A DNA stretch of 64,000 bases from Bedellia somnulentella. Its lineage: Eukaryota; Arthropoda; Insecta; Lepidoptera; Bedelliidae. Position 1 is the first letter of the stretch. Every line of letters starts with the position of its first letter. Under the pieces are notes generated by a model that did not search any database, was not told where the DNA came from, and was given only the letters and a program-made list of their open reading frames with translations. A program made the translations under genes and the position numbers. The stretch is taken from contig OY755170.1 of the NCBI GenBank assembly GCA_963576735.1, forward strand, positions 16,166,875 to 16,230,874, written 5' to 3'. Shown piece by piece: positions 32,715-44,384 of this stretch.

Positions 32715-32768
32715 AGTGGTTGGCCAGGATAATGATCCAGGCTAGGATCATTATCCTGGCCAACCACT
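32715..32768. repeat. Perfect 24-bp hairpin downstream of GRP-C
   Basis: 32715-32738 and 32745-32768 are exact inverted copies (AGTGGTTGGCCAGGATAATG...) with a 6-nt AGGCTA spacer. The right arm corresponds to sequence present at GRP-D (GCTAGGATCATTAGCCAACC near 48546), whereas the left arm has no counterpart there. Confidence 0.85.
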
Positions 32769-33383
32769 CGAGTTTCTTTTGCATTCATACAAATAACTTC
32801 ATACATGCCTTTTGGCATACTGCCTTTTTAGGACATTCGCTATCTGATCAGTATTTAGTCAGAATGGGACAGAATAGTGAATTTAAAATGTCTGCCTTAA
32901 ATGAAGGATCTTCCATGAAGTAAAACAATAATTGTGTAACGATAATTTTACATTAAAAAACATTATTTTGTTTGATTGGATTTGGTTTATATTTTAGACA
33001 CATTTAAAAAAACGAAGAAAATAAATTATTTTACATAAGAATTAGTAAAAGACATTTTTAAATATTTGTAAAAGCATTTATAACAATAACTTATCACATA
33101 ACTAATAACAAGTTTCAAATAAGTTAAAAAAGTATCACATTATAGTACACAATATTACTTGTTATAAAAAAAGATAATACCGCACATTACAGATAGTAAT
33201 TATCCGTCTTAAAACTTCCATTAGTCCTTTAGCATCGCATAAATTCATTGACATTGTGCATCTCTACATATTCTTAAGTCTATACTTCATAAATAACCAA
33301 TTTAAGAATATCTCATTTAACAAACACCTGTGGTAAATAATGTCTAAAGTAGCGGTTTTTTTCAACTTACAACTTTTCTCTGT

Positions 33384-36300
33384 TTAACATCCACATAATG
33401 GTTGAGACTGGACGTAAAAAGGAATTACAGAATACTGAGTAAAACAGTTGCATACTTGTGGTTCCACGACAACCGGGGGTACGTATACACATTCAACTTT
33501 TTCTGGTTCAATGACTACAGGAGGCGCAGGTTTATATTCAACACATGGTGGTTCCACGATCACTTCAGGTACACAGACCGGTTCAGGTTCGATAACGGTG
33601 GTCCATAAAACTGTGGGTTGAGGGATTGGAGGAGGCGAAATGATGTAAGGTATACAATTTTGATTAAATGATCCACCTTCACTAATGAAGTTTGATGAAC
33701 CACCCCCACCCACGTAGCCAGAATATCCACCACCATTTATGAAGTTAGCAGAACCTCCACCTCCTACGCAACCTAACACACCACCACTGATGTAACCTAG
33801 TCCTCTCACCCCTGAGAAACCGTTATATCCTCCGCCTCCTATATAACCCGATGATCCACCACCACTAATGAAGTTCGATGAACCACTCCCGCCCACGTAC
33901 CCAGAATATCCACCGCCATTTATTAAGTTAGCAGAACCTCCGCCTCCTACGCAACCTAACCCACCACCACCGATGTAACCTTGTCCTCTCACCCCTGAGA
34001 AACCGTTATATCCTCCGCCTCCTATATAACCCGATGACCCACCACCACTAATGAAGTTCGATGAACCACCCCCGCCCACGTACCCAGAATATCCACCACC
34101 GTTTACGAAGTTAGCAGAACCTGCGCCTCCTAGGCAACCTAGTCCTCTCACTCCTGAGAAACCGTTATATCCTCCGCCTCCTATATAACCCGATGATCCA
34201 CCACCACTAATGAAGTTCGATGAACCACCCCCGCCCACGTACCCAGAATATCCACCACTGCTAATGAAGTTGGTAGAACCACCACCCCCTACGTAACCTA
34301 GTGCACCACCACCAATGTAACCAGATGATCCACCACCGGTAATGAAGTTCGATGAGCCACCGCCGCCTACGTATCCAGAATATCCACCTCCATTTATGAA
34401 TTTGGGAGAACCACCACCCAGTGCAGCTGCAGGCAAACACATTACCCTTGCTAGTATTGCCAAAGAACCTGAAAAACACACAAAATAACATTTTAATGGA
34501 ATTCACGCAATGAACATCTCAGTCTTAAGTTTAAAATCATCAACTTCTTTCAGTTTGGTACTGTCAACTCATGAAAGAATTTTATTTGACCTATGTTAAC
34601 ATTAATCTAGATCTAATATAATCTATATAATCTAATCTAATCTACTTAATTAGAATCTCTTGCATAGTTGCAAATAGGTTTGGTGCTTTTACCGGTATAA
34701 CTAACCGTCAAAATAAGCAAACAAGATCAATTTGGAACTAAGCTAATTCAATATCACTTACACTAACTTTTAGTTTTATCTGCCAATAAATTTTTACATA
34801 TTACAAGTAGTAGTCCCTAGCTTCGTCTTTCTGTCTGTCTGAGAACTCCAAAACCATACGGATTTTTATACACTTTTCAACAATAGAAGAAAAATTCTTG
34901 AGGAAGGTTTGCGTATTTAATATATTTAAATGTAAGTCGGTCGCAAAAAAACTAGCCAACCAGTAGTTATCTACGCGAACGGTGCCAAAAGTAGCAAATA
35001 TATAGATCTAGTATAATTAATCCTAACTAGTATAATATTATAAATCGGAAAGTGAGTTTATTTGTTTGTTCCGTTTTCACGCCGTAACTACTGAACCGAT
35101 TGTTTTGAAATTTTGCTGACGTTTAGTTAGAAGTTTGGATTAAATAATAGGGTACTTTCCATCCCGAAAAAAATAATATTCTAGAAGGAAAGCGTGAGAA
35201 TAAAATATATTTTTTATAGTTATGCTTTATACCGCAATATAACCGATTTCCATGTGGGCGAAGCCGTGGGCGGACAGCTAGTAATCTATAAAGAGCTACA
35301 TAAAAGTTGGCAATTCATATCTTTATGTCTTTTGGTTGACAAACAATAACCAATTGTATGTAAAAAATAATAATAAATACATTTCAACCTTCCCTCAAAG
35401 CTATTTTCATAAGTTCATTTTAAATCTTTATTTAAATAAATATATTAATTAGTTTAGGCATTAGATGAAGATTAAAAAACCCCTAACAAGTATATGAATA
35501 AAATGAATACTTTTCGAGATATCTTAGCAGTATTTAGCAGTTAAACATTTAAATCTCGGCGAGCTAAGAGTTCCTTGAGGTGCCTTCGGCGAGCCCTCTG
35601 ATCCTCGTCGTTCAACCGCCAGCTTATTATATGAATCATACAAACCAGTCCCTTGGCCTCAGAGTAATGGGGAAACAGTCATGATTGATAAGTTTCGATG
35701 ATAACATAGGGTCACCACATCACTTATATGTTATATGTAAAACATCCAAGATCGTTTGCCTATAATTATTGAGGAGTCCCTTCGATTTCACCAGGATCCC
35801 ATCATCTAATCCTGACCGGACAATGCGACCTCCTGCATACTACCATACTTAAAAAAAAACATTCCGACCAATTGAGAACCTACTCCACTTTAGAATCATG
35901 AAATTCCCGCAGGTTGTAACTAGTTTATTTATAAAAGTTAATTATTTACTTTATAACGAAAATTATTGAATTTTTCATATTATTTTATCACATTCACTTT
36001 TATTTTATAGTACTATTAATGTTGGCGTCATAATTTAGATTTAATGGGAATCATTTAGCATGCTTTGTACTATTCAATAGCTTTGAAATTAGTACATTTC
36101 ATATAATAAGAAAGTTCAGTAATAATAATAATATATAATATAATATACCCTTTAACCTAAAGCACTAAAAATCGCCTATATCTAGGATGATCACCTAAGA
36201 TGATCATGATAGGGTGATCAGTTGGTAATACTAAAGAAAATCGCGGATACAAGACAGCTGTTTCTAATCTCGTGCATTCTAGATAAATTGCGTTAGATGT

Positions 36301-36432
36301 GCAATGAATACTTTATGTTCGAGTGGATAGGTGACTATCTTCTCGGCTAACTTAACCTGTGTCAAATATGTCCGTATATTTTATTTTCAACAAAATGTAA
36401 TACTTACAAAAGACGAAACTGATGTATTCCAT
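33384..36432 (-). CDS. GRP-C: short secreted glycine-rich repeat protein, last intron lost
   Basis: Coding exons are 36408-36432 (ATG at 36432) and 33384-34468; about 369 residues and no stop found. It starts MEYISFVFC, then SLAILARVMCLPAAALG, and passes directly into repeats (GGGSPKFINGGGYSGY). The exon-3 donor, the last intron and the SEPC head present in the other three genes are missing, apparently by one in-frame deletion. Only 3-4 repeat units remain, spelled as in GRP-D (GGGGYNGFSGVRGLG, SANFINGGGYSGYVGGGG). The ~90-residue tail has YIISPPPIPQPTVLWTTVI, repeated VIEP/VPP motifs and ends QPLCGC. Intron 2 (34469-36407) holds an RTE-like end repeat. Inferred extracellular structural protein with a much shorter repetitive core. 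Confidence 0.82.
33660..34420 (-). repeat. Glycine-repeat array of GRP-C (3-4 units)
   Basis: TGAGAAACCGTTATATCC occurs at about 33808, 33993 and 34158; the last spacing is shorter because one unit lacks a GYIGGGG-type segment. A degenerate partial unit lies at 34250-34420. Confidence 0.8.
35025..35285 (-). mobile_element. Short RTE-like end repeat in GRP-C intron 2
   Basis: The minus strand begins CTAGCTGTCCGCCCACGGCT, includes CCGATTTATAATATTA at its other end and AACAATCGGTTCAGTAGTTA in the middle. It shares both ends with the longer element at 46833-48243. No coding frame. Confidence 0.6.
35290..36400. other. GRP-C intron 2 remainder; nothing recognised
   Basis: AT-rich, no credible frame. 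36180-36220 contains a small repeated GATGATCA motif. Confidence 0.4.
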
Positions 36433-36589
36433 GGTAGATAAATAATGAACTTAATTAACACAGATATTTCTGTTCACACTTCCTCTTATGAGAGCTAGAA
36501 AATACTGAAACAGAGAAGTTACCACTTTTATATATATTTTTAAAGCAAGTAGATTATGAGGTAGCAGTACAAGAAATAAAAAATATACA

Positions 36590-36840
36590 TACATACATAC
36601 ATATACTCACGGCTATAAATCCCTTAACGGGGTAGCCAGAGCTTTGGAATGAGAAATTCCTCAGCCACTTTTGGAAGTTGATTGGGGAAAAGATGGTAAT
36701 AATAAATGTTTTTGGTGACGGGTCTCCAACCACATCGCCCAAAAATCACTTGAAAAGCCCCTATACCCTTAGTCGCCTCTTACGATCACCCACGGGTAGA
36801 AATGGGGTAGTGCTATCCTAAGCTGACACTACACAGCAAA
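36590..36840 (-). mobile_element. SINE-B copy in GRP-C intron 1, minus strand
   Basis: A CATACATACATACATA end at the left and CTGACACTACACAGC at the right. It forms an inverted pair with 37276-37517 within the same intron. Confidence 0.75.
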
Positions 36841-37275
36841 ATAAAAATATGATTTCAGGAAATAAACCATCGACACATTCAACTTTCAATCTTCTTTTCA
36901 AACCTCCTTCATTGTCTTATTTCCTTCCTTATGTTATGTGATGCCCTCCTAGTTTTATTTTTCCTCACCGTTTAGGAAAAGTACCGTTTTTAGTGTTCTG
37001 TACCAAACAAGGTTAAACGGAACCCTCATGCTAAGGCGTCACTGTTTGTCTGCCTGTCTGTCAGTTTGTCAGCAGACTGTAACTCAAGTAATATAATATA
37101 TATAATATGTTTATAATGATAAGATAAATAGAATAATAATAGAAATGTAAATATTCTGTGATGAACAGTTTTGGATACAGACTGATTTAACCATGTAATT
37201 TAATTATAAATAATGTATTTAGTTTGTTGTTTGTCAAAAATAAATAAATAAGTTACAAGATAGTCTAGATAAGCT

Positions 37276-37517
37276 GTGTAGTGTCGGCCTGGAATAGCAC
37301 TACCCCATTTCTTCCGGTGGGTGTACGTAAGAGGCGACTAACGGTATTGGGGCTTTTAAGGGATTTTTGGGCAATGCGGTTGGAGACCCATCACCAACAA
37401 CCTTTATTTTACCATCTTTTCCCTCTCAACTTTCCAAACGTGGCTGAAAAATTTCGAATTCCTTAGCTCTGGCTACCCCTTCTAGGGATTTAAAGCCGTG
37501 AGTATATTTATGTATAG
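37276..37517 (+). mobile_element. SINE-B copy in GRP-C intron 1, plus strand
   Basis: Starts CTGTGTAGTGTCGGCCTGG and ends GTGAGTATATTTATGTAT, with the whole family body between. Confidence 0.75.
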
Positions 37518-37879
37518 TCTAGATAATAATATAAAAATAAAAAATAAAGCATTGCTGTTGTCTCTAACAAAAAATACAAAATATTATAATTTACTCAACA
37601 TTCAAGGGGGTCCCAAAAAGCAAACGTAATTATGATGCTCGTTTTTGCTTAATATTGATAAAAGCAGCAGATAGATTTTAGTGAGGATATTTAGGATCAC
37701 AATTCCAGTGATGTACAAAATGGTAATCGACAGCCTCTGCCTACAATTACTACTCGGAAAAAAATTAATATTGGAAAATGTGATCGAGTGACGAATAGTG
37801 TGATCAGCTAAAACTGGGGAGTTTCTCACTCCTCCTCTGTATTCTAAAAAGGTGGAAAACAAATGTAAGAATGGATAAA

Positions 37880-38120
37880 GGACACAGAGACGATGGATAA
37901 AAGTTAACTACGGGAGAAAGAATGTTGATATGGAATGTTAATATCAGTAGGTAAAAACTACCTAGGATCGTTTTAGATCAAATAGGGGGTGCGCAGTGAA
38001 GAATAAAAGAACATGTATGAAAAGATTGATGACTGTAGATGAAGCTCAAGAGGTTTTCCAGAATCATACAAATTGGCGATCGTGTCTCTGCCTATCCAAT
38101 GGGTATAATTGGTGTGAGTA
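37880..38120 (+). pseudogene. RTE-like fragment in GRP-C intron 1
   Basis: GGAATGTTAATATCAGTAGG, TTTTAGATCAAATAGGG, TGTAGATGAAGCTCAAGAGG and AATTGGCGATCGTGTCTCTG align with the fragments in intron 1 of A, B and D. Confidence 0.6.
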
Positions 38121-38167
38121 AATTATGATTGTATGAAATAAAAATTATATTAATATAATGATCTTAC

Positions 38168-38228
38168 TTTTTGTTTCACCCTGTGCAAATGAACTGATGA
38201 CTGACGCTTTAAAATTTCGCGTTATATA
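38168..38228 (-). promoter_or_regulatory. GRP-C promoter and 28-nt non-coding exon 1
   Basis: TATATAA starts at 38228 and lies 33 bp from the A of TCAGT at 38195. The 28-nt exon 38168-38195 is followed by a GTAAGA donor (38162-38167). The acceptor TTCTCTGTTTCAG opens exon 2 (36408-36504). Upstream conservation extends to about 38490. Unlike A, B and D, exon 2 has no ATG ahead of the start codon. Confidence 0.75.
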
Positions 38229-38586
38229 CAAAACCTCTTTGCTAAACATACCGTACAACTCTGAACTTTGTTTAAAAGTTTTTCCTAATTTAAGATTATT
38301 AAACAAAAATATTATAATATTGAAATAAAATATTTAAGCTTAAGATAACAATAAACCCGGAAAAAATGTAGCTTTCGGTACAATATTTTCAAAATAATTT
38401 CAACTAATTCTAAGATTTCTTCCGATAAAAAAATAAACCTTACCTCTTTTTAATGTTTGTATACGAGACGTCTAAATATGCAACTAGCACAGAGCTAGTA
38501 TTCCATGCTTCAATTTATTACTATTTGTAACAACTATAGCGTTTGTTTGTTTATTTGTTATTATTTACTTGCAGTGTTCTCTTTAA

Positions 38587-38958
38587 AGCGACATGATAGT
38601 CCAGTGGGTAGAACACCCGCCCGAAAACAGAAGGGCGTGAGTTCCAATCCTGGGTCGGGCGTACACCAATTTTTCTTTTCTAAAGTCATATGTGTGGTTA
38701 ATTTATCATGGTTGTTAACGGTGAGGGAAAACATCGTGAGGAAACCCACATGGCTGAGTTGTACTTAGTCATGTGACAGTGTATTCGTACAAAATGGCGA
38801 TAGGCCTGTCCCCTATCACGTGAGTACACTGTCTAAGCAAAACGTGGGTACCTTCTCTGGACACTAGATGGCGCTGCCATGTGAGTTCAGAAGTATTGGT
38901 ACCTCTGCCAACCCCTTTGGGGATAAACGGCGTGAACGTTTATGTTATGTTATGTTAT
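38587..38958 (+). mobile_element. SINE-A full-length copy with 11-bp target duplication
   Basis: GTTCTCTTTAA occurs immediately left (38576-38586) and right (38959-38969). It has the tRNA-like head (GATAGTCCAGTGGGTAG, GAGTTCCAATCC), the body and a TTATGTTATGTTATGT tail. This copy defines the family limits. Confidence 0.88.
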
Positions 38959-39240
38959 GTTCTCTTTAATGTAAACATAACGTATTTTTAAACAAAAAAA
39001 AATCTCATAAATAATTCGATAAAAAAACACGATCATCAACGTTTGTATTTTGATATATTTTTAACCATGTAACCAAACCCGAAAAAAACTAAATGTGGTC
39101 ACCTTACAAGCATATCCATCTGAACACAAACACAATTCTAGTAATCGATAAATATTAACGTAGTAATTGCGTAACCTAAAAAACATTCAATCGAATTGAG
39201 TACCTCCTTTTTTGAAGACGGTCGAGTACAAGCTATAGTA

Positions 39241-40429
39241 CGAGGGCGGGTCAATAAGTCCGTGACTTTTGAATTTCTGACCTCTATACTGAAACAACAA
39301 CACTGCTCCTGTGAACAGGCATCTGTCAATTGACACCTGTCTAAATTTTAACTTGCTGCGTCATTTAGTTTGTGTTTGACAGCTATTTTCATCAGACTAC
39401 TCACAAAATTGAGGAGAAAATGGAAAAAAGTGAATTTCGTGTGCTTATTAAGCATTATTTCTTGCGAAAAAAAACCATTACCGAGACCAAGGCTAAGCTT
39501 GATAAATACTATGGGGACTCTGCACCATCGATTCAATGGTAAAAAAGTGGTTTACTGAATTTCGTTGTGGCCGTACAAGCACTGAAGATGCCGAACGTCC
39601 TGGACGCCCAGTTGAGGTCTCTACACCCGAAATAATCGAAATAATTCACGATATGGTGTTGGCCGACCGAAGATTGAAAGTGCGAGAGATTGTGGAAGCC
39701 GTAGGGATCTCGCATGGCTAAGTGATCGACCACAAACGCAATCGTGTAACAACTTCACAGGAAGGTTTGGCGTTGTTTAATCGCAATGTGAAGGAGATTT
39801 TGCGCCGTTTTGTAACCGTGGACGAAACATGGATCCATTACAACACACCAGAGACCAAACAACAGTCAAAACAGTGGGTTTCTAAGGGTGAATCGGCGCC
39901 AAAGAAGGCCAAGGTGGGTTTGTCAGCCAATAAAGTTATGGCGACTGTTTTTTGGGATGCACGCGGGATAATCCACATTGACTACCTACAAAAGGGAAGA
40001 ACAATCAATGGGGAATATTATGCCAACTTATTGGACCGATTCAATGACTATTTGAAAAAAAACCACCAAGACAATGCAAGGGTGCACACATGTGCAGTTG
40101 CCATGGCAAAAATCCATAAATTGGTCTATGAATTGCTCCCTCATCCGCCCTATTCTCCAGATTTAGCTCCGAGCGACTACTACTTGTTCCCAAACCTGAA
40201 GAAATGGCTAGGTATAAAAAGATTTGACTCCAATGATGAAGTCATCTCGCAAACAAAGACCTATTTTGAGGACCTCGACAAATCTTTTTTTTTGGAAGGG
40301 ATAAAAAAATTGGAGAAGCGTTGGACAAAGTGTATAGAGCTCAAGGGAGACTACGTTGAAAAATTTTTTTTTTTTATCAAAAAATCTGTGTTTTATTCCA
40401 AAAGTCACGGACTTATTGACCCGCCCTCG
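39241..40429 (+). mobile_element. mariner element with perfect ends but dead transposase
   Basis: 31-bp terminal inverted repeats match perfectly (39241-39271 and 40399-40429, beginning CGAGGGCGGGTCAATAAGT), with TA on each side. At 1189 bp it is shorter than usual because of internal deletions. It belongs to a different mariner lineage from 30957-32247. Confidence 0.9.
39420..40370 (+). pseudogene. Broken mariner transposase
   Basis: Starts MEKSEFRVLIKHYFLRKK at 39420. The frame shifts near 39535 (before VKKWFTEFRCG), stops at 39719 after VGISHG, and resumes at DHKRNRVTT with the linker residues missing. VDETWIHY and HPPYSPDLAPSDYYLF are kept. The stretch before HQDNARVH is shortened, another deletion. 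With one frameshift, one stop and two deletions it cannot make a working transposase, although the ends could still be mobilised by one. Confidence 0.85.
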
Positions 40430-40444
40430 TATAACCATTAACAA

Positions 40445-41040
40445 TAAGTTATATTAACTATTGGGTCTGTGTGCTACGACGACAGCGCTACGATGCAGGT
40501 GGCTTAAGTACTAGGGATAATATAGTCGCTGTTGTTTAACAAGAAGTATTATATATGTATGTTGTTTATAATAAGTATTTTGAACAATAATAGTGAAATG
40601 TGAAATCTTGGGTTATTTACTGTAAAGAATAAAAATGGACGATGATAGTCAGTAATATAATTACCAATTCGTATTAGCATTTAATGCATAATGGAAAATT
40701 AACATACTGGTGTCTCAAACAGGGTTTCGTGCCATCGCCCATGAAATACTTAATCAACCGGAGATGATGAATAAAGCCATAAAATTGTTGCTTGTAGGTT
40801 TGATAACTATGAGTATCAATGGCCGAGCATTTTGCCAAACTTACAATACAAGACAACATTATTTGTAAGCAGATGTTTATGTTTCGATGACATAGAGAAC
40901 TTAAGTAAATAGAGAAGAAACAATTATCGTAAATGATTCAGTGCATTTCAACTGATTTAAGCGAAACAAAATGTATGAGCCACAAAAGTCAGGACATTGA
41001 ATCAACCAACAGGGGTATCCCTACATAACTTATTTTGACA
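40445..41040. other. No gene seen
   Basis: AT-rich sequence without repeats I recognise or a credible coding frame. Confidence 0.4.
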
Positions 41041-41078
41041 ATAAATAAAGGAAAGAAAATCTTCGACACCGAAGCATT

Positions 41079-41150
41079 GACACTGTAGCTCAATTGGCAG
41101 AGCGACGGGGGCGTATACCCGAGATCGCGGGATCGAACCCCGCCGGTGTC
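41079..41150 (+). other. 72-nt tRNA-like sequence inside an inverted repeat
   Basis: A complete acceptor stem (GACACTG with CGGTGTC), D arm (GCTCAATTGGCAGAGC) and T arm (GCGGG...CCCGC) in 72 nt, the size of a tRNA. The anticodon arm is abnormal: only CGGG/CCCG pair around an 8-nt loop GGCGTATA with no U33 context. It sits between 19-bp inverted repeats (41041-41059 and 41156-41174). Two relatives lie at 42311-42356 and 42580-42651, so it is better treated as a tRNA-derived repeat or tRNA pseudogene. Confidence 0.6.
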
Positions 41151-41179
41151 AAAGTTTTTCTTTCCTTTATTTATCTTTT

Positions 41180-41940
41180 ATTTATTAGTAATAATCTCCA
41201 CATGAGGTTTCAAAAACATGCAAATTATTTTAACAATTTGCTTTTAGCGGTTTTTGAGCTATTTTTGTATTTAGTAATTTTTTTAATGTTTTGTACGCAT
41301 TGAAAAAATCTTTAAAGTTTTCGAATGTTTCGAAAACTTTCTGAAGTATTCGATTCAGAAGATTCAGAATATTTCAACATATTTTTTTTAATAAATCTTA
41401 ATGAAATCCATTTAATTTGAAAATCATTTCTAATTTAAAACATTTAACTCTAAATTAAGATTGCAGTATTAAACAGTTTATATCCTTTATTATTTTTAGT
41501 TCCTATACAAAAGTTTTTTTTGCAAATATAAGATAAAATAATATATTTTAATTTCACGCACCACAGTCGCACGTGTACGGTACGCCCACCGACCGGTGTA
41601 TTTTGTTATTGGTCTCGCCGTTATCTTTGTATTTCTAAGATATATACATAATATAGGTACCTAATCTCTGATTATGAAAATTAAGAAATAAAAAAAAGGT
41701 AATTTTAAAAATGTGAGGAGCAGGGCTTTGCTCACTATTTGCGCATTATTTCATAAAATACATATTGACAGTACAGTTCAAACTATTATACCTAGAAACT
41801 AGAAATTTTCTACAGAGGTGTCTTTTATTATGTACACTAACTAAGGCACGATTTCCAGAAATTTCAATCTTACGATTGAACCCGTATTCCAAGTGAAGTT
41901 TCTAATATCTCTTTAATTGGCAAACTAAGAATTTAGAAAA
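41180..41940. other. No gene seen
   Basis: AT-rich and non-coding; nothing recognised. Confidence 0.4.
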
Positions 41941-41944
41941 TTGT

Positions 41945-42182
41945 GCGGATAAAAGATGATATAGAGAGGATAGATGATAGTAAATTGGTCAAAGAGATTT
42001 ATTGAGCTAATGCAGATGGTAATGTTAGTAGAGGACGACCTCTGAGGATACATTTGGATCAAATAGAGAGTGAGCTCAGAAGGCAAGCGTCCGTACTAAA
42101 TATTGATGGATGTAAACGAAGCCATAGAGGTTTGCCAGGATCGTACAAAGTGGCGATCGATAGACTCTGTCTACGCCAATGA
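41945..42182 (+). pseudogene. RTE-like C-terminal fragment
   Basis: The plus strand reads NADGNVSRGRP.RIHLDQIE, then VNEAIEVCQDRTKWRSIDS, the C-terminus of the RTE-like family, ending near CTACGCCAATGAATG. No upstream domains remain. Confidence 0.6.
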
Positions 42183-42310
42183 ATGTTCAAATTTACGCAC
42201 AGAATTGCAAAAAAGGTAAAAGCTTTACTTCCCAATTTTACCTCTTCAGGGGTAAATTTTATCCCTTTTATTTACACAGATTCCACTAACTCATTCATAT
42301 TATCATTGTC

Positions 42311-42356
42311 ATCTTCTGTATATTGTCGTAGGTTCGAGTCCTGCTGGTGTCGAAAA
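42311..42356 (+). other. 3' half of the tRNA-like repeat
   Basis: GTCGTAGGTTCGAGTCCTGC then TGGTGTC matches the T arm and acceptor of 42580-42651, and the downstream TTTGCTTAATTGATTA is shared as well. Confidence 0.55.
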
Positions 42357-42579
42357 TTTATGTTTGCTTAATTGATTAGCAATAATCGCCACATGAGGTT
42401 CTCAAGTTAAAAAAAACATGTTATGCATATATAATTATGTGATACTAAGGCGTTCTCAACACTCGCATTCTATCTGAAAAGATGGACGAGTGGCTTGCAG
42501 AGTTGTAATAATTCGGCAATAGATGGCGCTAACACCAGAAACAACCAAATACAAATTTTCGCGCGAGTAGTGGTCACTC

Positions 42580-42651
42580 GATACCATAGCTTAGTTGGCA
42601 GAGCGACGGGGGCGTATACCCGAGGTCGTAATTTTGAGTCCTGCTGGTGTC
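42580..42651 (+). other. 72-nt tRNA-like sequence, second copy
   Basis: The acceptor GATACCA pairs with TGGTGTC, and the D arm GCTTAGTTGGCAGAGC is intact. The same odd GACGGGGGCGTATACCCGAG anticodon region as 41079-41150 is present, but the T stem is broken. Shared downstream sequence with 42311-42356 shows these are copies of a repeat. Confidence 0.6.
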
Positions 42652-42809
42652 GAAAAATATTGTTTGCTTAATTGATTATTTATATTTTATGTTTTAATGG
42701 AATAGTTCCAAACAACTAAGATAGATTATTGAATGACGGTAACAGACAGCGTTAATAATTTCTAAATAAACTATATGACTTTTGAAAATTTTATTTGTAC
42801 ATGACAGAG

Positions 42810-43063
42810 AGCTGTGTAGTGTCGGCTTAGAATAGCACTACCCCATTTCTTCCGGTGGGTGTACGTAAGAGACGACTAACGGACTTGGGGCTTTTGAGGG
42901 ATTTTTGGGCGATGCAGTTGGAGACCCATCACCAGCAACCTTTATTCTACCATCTTTTCCCCACTCAACTTCCAAAAGTGGCTGAGGAATTTATAATTTC
43001 TCAGCTCTGGCTACCCCTTTTAGGGATTTATAGCCGTGAGTATATTTATGTATGTATGTACAG
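42810..43063 (+). mobile_element. SINE-B full-length copy
   Basis: CTGTGTAGTGTCGGCTTAG at the 5' end and GTGAGTATATTTATGTATG at the 3' end. A good reference for the family. Confidence 0.8.
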
Positions 43064-43103
43064 AGAGCTATAGAGCTGCTACCAGAAATATGACCAAACT
43101 ATA

Positions 43104-43711
43104 CAGGGTGATTACGGGGTCGTGGAGCAAGAAAGAAGCATTTAACTTACTTTCTCCTAAGCATCACGATAGGTTAGGACCAACAGTACACCAGCGACTT
43201 ATTTAAGTTTACAAAAAAAAACTGCGATTATTCGAGATCATGGTCACCCTACTATTTCCCAAGAAATTTTTGTCAAGTGCATGGACTTAACAATCGTTGC
43301 AATTGATATGACGATATTGCTGATGAAACATGTCACTTGCTCTTGTAGTGTTGTGTGTTTGATAGTAAAACATAACCATATCTGATCGCTCGATATAAGA
43401 AAATGGGTACGGCGGAGGCATAATTTTTTTTTTTTTTATATCTTTGTTTCGTTATTATTTATTGTTATCGTTTATTGACTTTGACGTGTTGTCACATTAT
43501 TACTCATAAATTGTTAAGTATTCTAACAAAGAGTTTGTTTTCTAAAAAGATGTAATATAAAAAGTAGGGTGACCACGTATTTAGAGTCAGTAAATAAAAA
43601 TAAGTAAATAACGAATCATCTTTCTTTCAATTAAAATAAATACAGGTAGCATCGCAATCATTTACTGAGTCAGAAAAAAATAGTTGGGATCACGACCCCG
43701 AAATCACCCTG
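43104..43711. mobile_element. 608-bp terminal-inverted-repeat element (non-autonomous)
   Basis: The left end CAGGGTGATTACGGGGTCGT and right end ACGACCCCGAAATCACCCTG are inverted with one mismatch. TATA flanks both sides (TA or TATA target duplication). No transposase frame; superfamily not determined. Confidence 0.65.
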
Positions 43712-43861
43712 TATATTAAACTTTGCCGACGACATAAATCCGAAAATTGCTGAACACTTCAAAATATGTTAAATGTCTCTGAACACTAAGCTCTATATTT
43801 TTTTATACTATATTTTTAATTTTATTCTTGTTCCTTGTTTGGAGTATTTAAATGTTTATGT

Positions 43862-44010
43862 CCTTACTACTATAAATCCCTTATACGGTTAGCCAGAGCT
43901 TCGGAACAAGAAATTTTTCACCCAGTTTTGGAAGTTTTCGTGGGTATAAGATAGTCAAAGAAAGGTTTTGTTGATGAGTCTCCAACCACAACGCCCAAAA
44001 ATCACTTAGC
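43862..44010 (-). repeat. SINE-B fragment
   Basis: CTATAAATCCCTTATACGG, AGCCAGAGCTTCGGAA and GAGTCTCCAACCACAACGCC match the 3' half of the family on the minus strand. Confidence 0.6.
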
Positions 44011-44384
44011 ACGAGGTGCGAAGCTTACGGATACATGGCAGTTGCTACTCCAACAGAAAAGCTGTGAGCGGGCATGAAGAAGAAAAAACAAAAAAAAATG
44101 TTAATATGAATCAGAATTTTTGACAATTAACAAGTCTCAAATTAAAAAGAAGATAATATTATGTTTTGCACTAAAAATGCACGAACTCAGCATATTTATG
44201 CAAGAATACTTCATATCACTAATTTTACTAAATTGACCTAAGTGCTTTTTGGCATACTAAATTATTAAATATGAATTGGCAAGGGACTGTTAAATTAAGT
44301 GTTATTTGTCATTTTACAGTACTATAAAATTATTAATACTAACTACCTTCACAAAATTTAAGTTACATTTCCGTTTAATATTTG

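Noticed and set aside
41079..42651. Functional tRNA genes
   Set aside because: The anticodon arm does not form a normal 5-bp stem with a 7-nt loop and there are three related copies, one truncated.
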